From contig DNPO01000054.1 of NCBI GenBank assembly GCA_003501375.1, forward strand, positions 1 through 6,600: a stretch of 6,600 bases of DNA, written 5' to 3'. Under the pieces are notes generated by a model. That model searched no databases and was not told the DNA's origin. It saw only the letters and a list, made by a program, of their open reading frames with translations. Shown piece after piece: positions 1-5,589 of the stretch (its first letter is position 1; each line of letters opens with the position of its first letter). Source of the DNA: Candidatus Sumerlaeota bacterium (GTDB lineage: Bacteria; Sumerlaeota; Sumerlaeia; UBA8349). The position numbers and the translations under genes are program-made.

Positions 1-333
1 CAAAACGCTGGGTTGCACCCGATGGGGAACCTCAATTCTTCACACATCAAGGGCGCTTTTCCACGGGCTGGCTTTGCGGGCATCAAAAAGACGGGGGCAA
101 AGCAAAAAGAGTCAAAAAAGCCTCTTCCGGCCTCGCCAAGGCAAGACAACGGTTTTCACGGTCAGCGAATTTGTTCGCGCCGACGACATAATGTAATCAG
201 TGGTTTTCTGTTGTAATGTTGCCACCATCCGTCCTTTTTTCTTGGTATTTTTTCCTTCTCGCAAAACAAAGAATACCAAAAAAGGACCGATGGTACTGCT
301 GTATTATGGGGACACTAAACATCGGATGAAGGA
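1..333. other. Non-coding left edge, no gene seen
   Basis: No convincing gene lies here. A plus-strand open frame at 13-216 is rich in Lys, Arg and Ser, has no Shine-Dalgarno site or recognisable motif, and looks accidental. On the minus strand only short frames follow the stop of the half-SDR gene. The stretch contains the palindrome at 224-294. There is also a weak candidate terminator on the minus strand: GCCTT (138-142) can pair with a bulged partner at 120-125, followed directly by six T (plus-strand A run, 114-119). That stem is only 4-5 bp, so it is mentioned but not called. Confidence 0.5.
224..294. repeat. Long imperfect palindrome downstream of the livF-paaK set
   Basis: The left arm (224-249, ACCATCCGTCC, a T run, CTTGGTATT) and the right arm (272-294, AATACCA, an A run, GGACCGATGGT) are reverse complements, with one mismatch and a 3-base CTT bulge in the left arm. 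The stem can extend inward three more pairs past another mismatch, leaving a loop of about 14 bases. It starts about 40 bases past the stop of the last gene, so it would form a large hairpin at the 3' end of that transcript. No T run follows the stem on either strand, so a standard intrinsic terminator is not indicated. The layout is like short dispersed palindromes or MITE-like elements of proteobacteria. No second copy is in the window. Confidence 0.7.
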
Positions 334-636
334 TTAAGGGGGGCAGGAAAATTTTGAGGGGGAAACCAGGACGGCATCCAGACTTCCGAAATCCTCAATG
401 ATGCGGCGTTCCACCTCTTCAGCGGACATTTCTGGCGCAACGAGGGGTTGCGCAATGGCTCCCCGCGCGGCTGCTTCTGCTGCAATGGATAACAGTTTGC
501 CGCTTTCCTCCGCCGCACGCAGAACGAACCGAATGCCAGGGCGAGCCAGCGCTAAACAGGTACGGCGCATGGAGGCACTGTCGGCGTCATGCACCAAAAT
601 CGTGAGCGGAGCATCGGCTGCAGATGTCGTGGGCAT
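334..636 (-). CDS. Short protein resembling the N-terminal half of a short-chain dehydrogenase, motifs degenerate
   Basis: This 100-residue frame starts 2 bp after the stop of the PaaK homologue and is probably translated by coupling; its own Shine-Dalgarno is poor (GGGAAG/AAGAAA). The pattern follows the first half of an SDR Rossmann fold: a first strand LTILVHDADSASM (11-23), a helix with LALARPG, a second strand IRFVLRAAEE, a helix ending AAARG, a strand AIAQPLVAPEMSAEEVE, then FGSLDAVLVSP (83-93), corresponding to the usual FGRLDVLVNNAG. The cofactor motif TGxxxGxG is replaced by HDADSASM, NNAG by VSPS, and the protein ends before the Ser, Tyr and Lys of the catalytic half; SDRs are usually about 250 residues. 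No remainder of an SDR is visible in the three minus-strand frames downstream. It may be a truncated pseudogene or a small non-catalytic partner of the PaaK homologue. The SDR link rests on pattern reading alone, without a search. Confidence 0.62.
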   Translation of the reverse strand: MPTTSAADAPLTILVHDADSASMRRTCLALARPGIRFVLRAAEESGKLLSIAAEAAARGAIAQPLVAPEMSAEEVERRIIEDFGSLDAVLVSPSKFSCPP

Positions 637-638
637 GG

Positions 639-1889
639 TTATTTTTCTTCCCGCGTTTGCTCTACCAACCGCACCACCGTCCAGAGGCCCAAGTGCTCGA
701 ACAAGTGCGCCTTGATGTGCTCGCGCAGGGCTTGCATGTGTTTCATCTGATCGGCAAAAAGGCTTGGGTCGTCAATGGCAATGCGTACTTCCAAGGTTTC
801 CGCGCCGTCTTCTTGAAGGACAGCCAAATTGCAAGGCGCGCCGGGCAGCAGGTCGTTGACCACTTCCTGCACCTGCTCCAGAGTGAGGCGAACGCCTTCG
901 ACGGTGACGATATTATCAATGCGTCCCGACACCAACTCAATGCGCTGAAGAGTGCGTCCGCAAGCGCAAGGCTCCGGGTGCAAAATGGCCAAGCAGCCCG
1001 TGCGGTAACGAATGAGCGGCGTGGCTTCGCGGGTGAGCGTGGTCAGGGTGAGTTCACCCGCCTGACCTGCGGCAAGCGGCGCGCCGGTTTCGGGGTCAAG
1101 GATTTCGGCAAGGAAGTTATCTTCACTGAGGTGCAGGCCGTTATGCTCGCCGCACTCGGTGGCAAGGCCCGGCTCCGTCATCTCGGAAAGGCCGTAACTG
1201 GCGTAGGTTTTAATCTGGAGTCGCTCTTCGATTTCTTTGTGCAAATCGGGCGTCCAAGCGTGCGCAACCAAAAACGCGCTGCGCAGGCTAAGCGGGGCGG
1301 GGTCTTCGGAACCAAGAGTTTGGGCAAGGTGCAGCGCTTGGTTGGGGGTGGCGATCAGCACGGTAACCCGGTAATTTTTCAGGAGTTCGGCTTGGCGTTT
1401 GGGGGCGAGACCCGACGCGGGAATGACGGATGCACCAAGGAGTTCGGCGGCGGATTGCGCCCCCATCCCTGCGGCATCCTGCGCGTAGTCGAGCGAAATC
1501 TGCACCACGTCTTCCTTGGTAACGCCCGCCGAGGTGAGCGCGCGCGCGGCCATGCGGGTCCAGACGGCAATGTCGTTGTGGGTATAGCCGACCACAACCG
1601 GGCCGCCTGCTCCGGCGGCAGGGTGGAGACGCACCACGTCATGCAACGGTACCGCGAAAAGTCCAAACGGCTGATGCGCCAACAAATCTTCCCGGGTGGT
1701 GCGGGGGAAACAAGCGAGGTCTTCTAAAGAGCGCACTTGTTCCGGGAGAACACCTGCCTTATTGAACTTTTCTCGATAAAGTAGAACATTGCGATAAGCG
1801 CGGTTAAGGGTCGCCTGTAAACGCTCCAGTTGAATCTGACGCAGATCGTCGCGTTGGGCGGTTTCTGGCTTGGGATCGAGAATGGACAT
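639..1889 (-). CDS. PaaK-family adenylate-forming ligase homologue, probably catalytically impaired
   Basis: This 416-residue protein has the layout of phenylacetate-CoA ligase (PaaK; AMP-binding plus AMP-binding C-terminal 2), which activates aryl acids with ATP and CoA. Family marks include the N-terminal helices with YRNVLLYREKF, VVVGYTHNDIAVW (98-110), YASYGLSEMTEPG (229-241), NGLHLSED (250-257), PLIRYRTG (291-298), CACGRT (308-313) and SGRIDNIVTVEGV (321-333). Several active-site positions are changed. The phosphate loop, normally SSGTTGKP, reads AAGAGGP (91-97), one residue shorter and without Ser, Thr or Lys. RYRTGD/RYRTRD has become RYRTGC, losing the ribose-binding Asp (C299). The C terminus stops at VEQTREEK, before the SEGK lysine segment, leaving it short against the usual 430-440 residues. 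I infer weak or no adenylation activity, so I give no gene symbol. The start is firm: AGGAG (1897-1901) lies 7 bases before ATG. It lies 62 bp after livF and 2 bp before the next gene, probably in one operon. Family membership is sure; inactivity is inference. Confidence 0.88.
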   Translation of the reverse strand: MSILDPKPETAQRDDLRQIQLERLQATLNRAYRNVLLYREKFNKAGVLPEQVRSLEDLACFPRTTREDLLAHQPFGLFAVPLHDVVRLHPAAGAGGPVVVGYTHNDIAVWTRMAARALTSAGVTKEDVVQISLDYAQDAAGMGAQSAAELLGASVIPASGLAPKRQAELLKNYRVTVLIATPNQALHLAQTLGSEDPAPLSLRSAFLVAHAWTPDLHKEIEERLQIKTYASYGLSEMTEPGLATECGEHNGLHLSEDNFLAEILDPETGAPLAAGQAGELTLTTLTREATPLIRYRTGCLAILHPEPCACGRTLQRIELVSGRIDNIVTVEGVRLTLEQVQEVVNDLLPGAPCNLAVLQEDGAETLEVRIAIDDPSLFADQMKHMQALREHIKAHLFEHLGLWTVVRLVEQTREEK

Positions 1890-1951
1890 GGTGTGTCTCC
1901 TAAAAAATACTAACCGTTAATTGACGTTAGTTGCGGTTTATCAGCGTCCAA

Positions 1952-2701
1952 CTAGCGTGCATTAGCGGTTTCCTGGTTTGTTTCCCAGCCTTCTTGGTAG
2001 CCACGCCCGAGGTAGGCACGTTGAACGTCATGGTTGTTGCGCAGACTCGCGCTTTCGCCTTCCAGCACCACCTGTCCGGTTTCAAGCACATAGCCGCGGT
2101 CCGAAACCGCCAATGCAAGCCGGGCATTTTGCTCCACCAGCAACACGGAAGTTTCCGCGTTAACCAAAATGCGGAGTGATTGGAAAATCTCCCGCGAAAT
2201 TTTTGGGGCCAGCCCCATCGATGGCTCGTCGAGCAGAAGCAGCGCCGGGCGCGACATCAGCGCGCGACCAATCGCCACCATTTGCTGCTGACCACCGGAC
2301 AGGGTACCCGCCGCTTGTTCACGGCGCTCGCGCAGGATGGGAAAGAGGTTATAAATCATTTCCAAGTCTTCGCGCGCATCGGACTGGCTGCGCGTATAGC
2401 CGCCCAGAATAAGATTGTCCTCTACCGTCATGGGGGCGAAAAGTTGGCGACCTTCGGGAACAAGCGCAATGCCTTTGCGCACGCGTTGCTCTGCGGATAA
2501 ACGAGTTACATCTTTACCCTTCAGGTAAACCGTTCCGTCTTTTGGGCGAATCAAGCCGGCCAACGCGGCGAGCAGGGTGCTCTTGCCGCTGCCATTAGCG
2601 CCGATGAGCGTAACGATCTCCCCACGCGAGACGTGTAGGCTGACGCCCTTGAGCGCGAGGATTTGTCCATAGGCGGCGGCGAGGTTTTCGATGCGGAGCA
2701 T
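1952..2701 (-). CDS. livF: LivF-type branched-chain amino acid ABC transporter ATPase
   Basis: From the ATG at 2701 this encodes 249 residues. It is the cytoplasmic nucleotide-binding subunit of a high-affinity importer for branched-chain amino acids or similar amide/carboxylate solutes; LivF normally pairs with LivG beneath permeases LivH and LivM. The visible motifs are complete: Walker A GANGSGKST (34-42), a Q-loop region before VPEGRQLFAPMTVEDNL, signature LSGGQQQM (134-141), Walker B LLLLDEP (154-160), D-loop SMGLAP, and VEQN (189-192), where this family typically has Gln instead of the switch His. LivF proteins are usually about 235 residues, so the charged tail after YLGRG is slightly long. 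ATP hydrolysis looks intact. The odd point is context: the kinase lies immediately upstream and no livK, livH, livM or livG is in the window, so partners must be encoded elsewhere or are missing. The PaaK homologue follows after 62 bp. LivF/PaaK adjacency is, as I recall, common at the ends of liv-type clusters. Confidence 0.92.
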   Translation of the reverse strand: MLRIENLAAAYGQILALKGVSLHVSRGEIVTLIGANGSGKSTLLAALAGLIRPKDGTVYLKGKDVTRLSAEQRVRKGIALVPEGRQLFAPMTVEDNLILGGYTRSQSDAREDLEMIYNLFPILRERREQAAGTLSGGQQQMVAIGRALMSRPALLLLDEPSMGLAPKISREIFQSLRILVNAETSVLLVEQNARLALAVSDRGYVLETGQVVLEGESASLRNNHDVQRAYLGRGYQEGWETNQETANAR

Positions 2702-2707
2702 AACGAA

Positions 2708-2716
2708 CCTTTTTTT
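2708..2716 (-). promoter_or_regulatory. Ribosome binding site that decides the livF start
   Basis: On the minus strand an A-rich tract ending in AAAGG lies 6 bases before the ATG at 2699-2701. The frame is open upstream to another ATG at 2773, but the extra 24 residues are Pro/Gly-rich, come from the G/C runs, and precede the point where ABC ATPases of this family normally begin (MLRIENL). The internal ATG is therefore preferred. Confidence 0.7.
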
Positions 2717-2744
2717 CAAGTTAAACACAGAGATAGCCCCCGGG

Positions 2745-2760
2745 GGGGGAAAACACCCCC
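2745..2760 (-). other. Short G/C hairpin between kinase and livF
   Basis: The 107-bp gap between the kinase stop and livF holds runs of five C, eight G and five C (2737-2760). GGGGG (2745-2749) and CCCCC (2756-2760) can pair as a 5-bp G:C stem with a 6-base loop. No T run follows on the minus strand, so it is not a classical terminator. It could slow transcription or partly separate kinase and livF expression, but it may be incidental. The eight-G run is a place where sequencing or replication slippage is likely. Confidence 0.3.
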
Positions 2761-2808
2761 ATTGGGCAAACACTCCCTTAATTTACGCGTCCAGTTTTTA
2801 GGGGTTTT

Positions 2809-5265
2809 TTAGTTATTCGTATAGACAGCGCTTTTTGACATGGCTCTTTGCGTCAGAGTGGCTTGTTTGCGCACCTCGGCAAAAAGCCCCGGGATGCCCT
2901 CGCGGTTTTGTGCCTCCGCCGCATCTTCGAGTTGCCCCGCCGCATCACGCAGTGTGAAAGCAGACATGTTGCCAGCCAAGCCCTTAAGCGCGTGCGCAAC
3001 GTTTTGAATACCTGGCAGGTTCTCCTGAAAAATCACTTGATCCAGTTCCGTCATTCTTCCCGTGATTTCGCCAAAAAAGGCTTCTATCAGCGTTTTTCCA
3101 ATCTCACGATCATCCATTAGGCGGTTCAGAAAATCGGCTTCATCAAAATAGGCTGTCAGATTTTCCGCATTTTTTTCTTCAGCATTCGCGCTCTTTGCAC
3201 GTGCGAGCCAACCTTGAATCATTTCCACCATAACTTTGGGATTTACCGGTTTGCTGATAAAGTCATCCATTCCCGATTCTATGCACTTTTGCCTTTCATC
3301 GGGGAAAGCATGCGCCGTCATGGCGATAATGGGAATGCGTGAATTTCGTACCCCGGAATTTGGATTGCGAATCACCTGAGTGGCATCATAGCCATCCATT
3401 TCGGGCATTTGGCAATCCATCAGCACGAGGTCATAATCCTTTTTGCGCAACGCTTCCAATGCGGAAAGGCCATTGTTAACCACTTCAGATTGGAGCGCGT
3501 ATTTTTCCAGAATGGTTCGGGTAACAATTTGATTTACCGGATTGTCTTCCACGATCAAAATGCAGTGGTGGTGACGTTCCGCTTCGGTTAACGTGTGCCG
3601 GGTGATAAAGGCGGGAGGCTCCACTCCTTTATCCACCACATAAGGAGCAAACAGCAGAGAGAAGCATTGCATAATCTGGTGCATTTTTACCGGTTTTTGT
3701 AGGTATGCCGCAAAGCCCACCTCGTGATACAACTCGCCATCGCCGCGCTTGCCCAGTGAGGTGAGTAAAATCAAGTGCGCTTTTGAGAAGCGCTCATCCT
3801 GTTTGATTCGACGTCCCAAATGTTCCGCACTTTCGCCTTGCAGGTAGACATCTAAAATTACGCTATCGTACGGCTTGTTCTCCTCCAGGCCTTTTTCCAA
3901 TGCGGCCCAAACCTCTTTCGCGTCGCGCGCTTCACCCACGGTGGCTCCCCAGGAACACAGAACCACACGGAACACCTGGCGTACTGAGGAACTGCCATCC
4001 GCTATTAAAACATGCCGCCCGGCAAGGGAGAGGGTAGCAGGCGTTACATCCGACACATGCTCTTGCTTGGAGAAACGAGCGGTAAACCAAAATCGCGCGC
4101 CCCTGCCTTCCAAACTCTCCACTCCGATGTCGCCACCCATCATATTGACCAAACGCTTAGCAATGGATAGGCCCAAGCCCGTACCACCGTGCTTGCGCGC
4201 GATGGAACCATCCGCCTGGGTAAACGGAGTAAACAATTGCGCTATTTTATCCCCTGGAATGCCGGGGCCCGTATCCGTAACTTCAAACAGGACTTGCGCA
4301 AACTCTGCGGTTTCCGTCTCCAACTTGACTTGCAAACTCACCTCGCCCTGCGCGGTGAACTTGACTGAATTGCCTATCAAATTCAGCAACACTTGACGCA
4401 GACGTCCAGGATCACCGCGCAGCAAAGATGGTACCTCGGGATCAATCAAGCAAACCAGTTCCAGCCCCTTTTCCAATCCTTCCAGGGCCATCATGTCCAC
4501 AATATCTTCTAACGTAATACGCAGGTCAAAGGACAGGTTTTCCAAGGACATTTTTCCGGCCTCAATTTTAGAAAAATCCAGAATGTCATTGATAATGGTC
4601 AATAACGAAGTACCGCTTTTTCGCACAATGTCCAGATATCCGCGTTGCTCCGGTTGCAACTCCGTCTCCATCAAAACTTCTGTCATCCCAATAACCCCGT
4701 TCATCGGGGTGCGTATTTCGTGGCTGATATTGGCCAGGAATTCACTCTTGGCCCGGTTGGCGACCTCTGCCTGCAAGGCCATTTCCTGCGCTTTGACCAG
4801 CGCATCCTCCAACCGTGCGTTGGCCTGTTCCAACTGCTCCTTTGCCATCTGCAACTCACGCTCCATACCCTTGCGCAGGGTGACGTCGCGCACAATACCG
4901 ACTCCATGCCAAGCGCCTTCGATTTCCATCGCGGAAAGCGATAATTCCATCACCATTTCGCGTCCGTCTTTGCGCAACCCAGGGAGTTCCAGCGTTTTAC
5001 CGACAGCGTTGCCTTGGCCCGTTTTCTGAAAAGCGGAGAAGGTGTCCACAAACCGTTCTCGGTAGTGGTCCGGTGCCAATAACTCATGGAGTTTGCAACC
5101 CACCGCTTCGCTTTCATTCCAACCAAACAAGGTTTCTGCGGCAGGATTCCAAAATGCAATACATCCCTCGGAATCCATAAGCACAATGGCATCACGCGCG
5201 GATTGCGTAATTTTGAAGAGAATGTTTTTGGATTCCGCGTCGGTCAACCCGAGTAAGTTTTTCAT
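2809..5265 (-). CDS. Soluble hybrid sensor histidine kinase, PAS-HisKA-HATPase-REC-REC-HPt
   Basis: This 818-residue multistep phosphorelay kinase would autophosphorylate on His and pass phosphate His-Asp-His within one chain. In order it has: a PAS/PAC sensor domain (about 14-135; DAIVLMDSEGCIAFWNPAAE); a charged coiled-coil linker (about 133-172); HisKA with SHEIRTPMNG and phospho-accepting H182; and a HATPase with N box (N299), G1 box DTGPGIP (331-337) and G2 box GGTGLGL (360-366). REC1 (about 417-535) has D472, T502 and K524, but its acidic pair is reduced to A422-D423. REC2 (about 567-687) is canonical, with E573-D574, D617 in LMDCQMPEMDG, T650 and K672. The HPt (about 705-805) has AHALKG with H758. 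I see no signal peptide or membrane segment, so sensing is probably cytoplasmic, through PAS. The start is supported by AGAGGA at 5272-5277, 6 bases from ATG. A strong promoter lies upstream. No response regulator or output domain is present, so the final Asp acceptor must be encoded elsewhere. The signal is unknown. Confidence 0.95.
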   Translation of the reverse strand: MKNLLGLTDAESKNILFKITQSARDAIVLMDSEGCIAFWNPAAETLFGWNESEAVGCKLHELLAPDHYRERFVDTFSAFQKTGQGNAVGKTLELPGLRKDGREMVMELSLSAMEIEGAWHGVGIVRDVTLRKGMERELQMAKEQLEQANARLEDALVKAQEMALQAEVANRAKSEFLANISHEIRTPMNGVIGMTEVLMETELQPEQRGYLDIVRKSGTSLLTIINDILDFSKIEAGKMSLENLSFDLRITLEDIVDMMALEGLEKGLELVCLIDPEVPSLLRGDPGRLRQVLLNLIGNSVKFTAQGEVSLQVKLETETAEFAQVLFEVTDTGPGIPGDKIAQLFTPFTQADGSIARKHGGTGLGLSIAKRLVNMMGGDIGVESLEGRGARFWFTARFSKQEHVSDVTPATLSLAGRHVLIADGSSSVRQVFRVVLCSWGATVGEARDAKEVWAALEKGLEENKPYDSVILDVYLQGESAEHLGRRIKQDERFSKAHLILLTSLGKRGDGELYHEVGFAAYLQKPVKMHQIMQCFSLLFAPYVVDKGVEPPAFITRHTLTEAERHHHCILIVEDNPVNQIVTRTILEKYALQSEVVNNGLSALEALRKKDYDLVLMDCQMPEMDGYDATQVIRNPNSGVRNSRIPIIAMTAHAFPDERQKCIESGMDDFISKPVNPKVMVEMIQGWLARAKSANAEEKNAENLTAYFDEADFLNRLMDDREIGKTLIEAFFGEITGRMTELDQVIFQENLPGIQNVAHALKGLAGNMSAFTLRDAAGQLEDAAEAQNREGIPGLFAEVRKQATLTQRAMSKSAVYTNN

Positions 5266-5589
5266 AAATCATCCTCTGGATAAAGCATGCTATTAACCCA
5301 CGCAACATCCGGCATCCGCTCAGAAAAATGTTTTCCCCAGTAGAACTCCCCACGTCGCTATTATTGTACATACCAAGGTCTCTTTGTCAAGAAGTGCCTC
5401 TTTCAGATTTCCCCATGGATACACACCCTGTCGTGTTTTTTGCCAACCTCTTAATTTGCAAGATTGGCGAAATAGTGGCACCCTCTTTTGTTGAAGGAAT
5501 AGGACATTGGTTTAATTTTGCATACCAAAACAGACGATAAGCAAGTTGTTTTTTTTGAGAGTGGTTGCCTATTGATATATGAACTCTCC
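5266..5589. other. Intergenic spacer, no gene seen
   Basis: This 324-bp stretch separates the radical SAM stop from the kinase start and is visibly richer in A+T than its neighbours. The half next to the kinase carries a sigma-70-like promoter (5363-5390) and an untranslated leader of roughly 90 bases. The half next to the radical SAM gene (about 5391-5589) has only short open frames with no Shine-Dalgarno site, no family resemblance and no start outside the flanking gene. A 6-bp inverted repeat (GAGAGT at 5557-5562, ACTCTC at 5583-5588) has a 20-base loop. On the minus strand it is followed by A residues, not T, so it is not a terminator for the radical SAM gene. I see no tRNA, riboswitch or mobile element. 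Confidence 0.6.
5363..5390 (-). promoter_or_regulatory. Sigma-70-type promoter for the hybrid kinase
   Basis: On the minus strand a perfect -35 box TTGACA (plus-strand TGTCAA, 5385-5390) is followed after 16 bases by TACAAT (plus-strand ATTGTA, 5363-5368), five of six matches to the -10 consensus TATAAT. Transcription would start near 5356, leaving a leader of about 90 bases before the kinase ATG at 5265. Position, orientation and match are all good. The 16-bp spacer is one base below the optimum. Confidence 0.72.

Noticed and set aside
114..142. Possible intrinsic terminator on the minus strand
   Set aside because: Six T follow it, but the stem is only 4-5 bp with a bulge and alternative pairings, so support is too weak for a call.
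624..1727. 367-codon plus-strand open frame antisense to the PaaK homologue
   Set aside because: It lies wholly opposite a clear protein family member, has no recognisable motif and no Shine-Dalgarno site, and its Arg/Gly/Val-rich composition is what the GC-biased codons of the minus-strand gene produce in this frame.
1911..1938. Small repeats in the livF-paaK gap (CGTTA twice, AACCG/CGGTT)
   Set aside because: Five-base matches in a short A+T-rich leader are expected by chance and do not resemble a known operator.
3875..5029. Plus-strand open frames opposite the kinase
   Set aside because: They are Ser/Thr/Arg/Pro-rich antisense shadows of the conserved HisKA, HATPase and REC1 coding sequence.
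5557..5588. GAGAGT/ACTCTC inverted repeat next to a T run as a terminator
   Set aside because: The stem is only 6 bp with a 20-base loop, and the T run is on the wrong side for either flanking gene, since the minus strand reads A after the stem.
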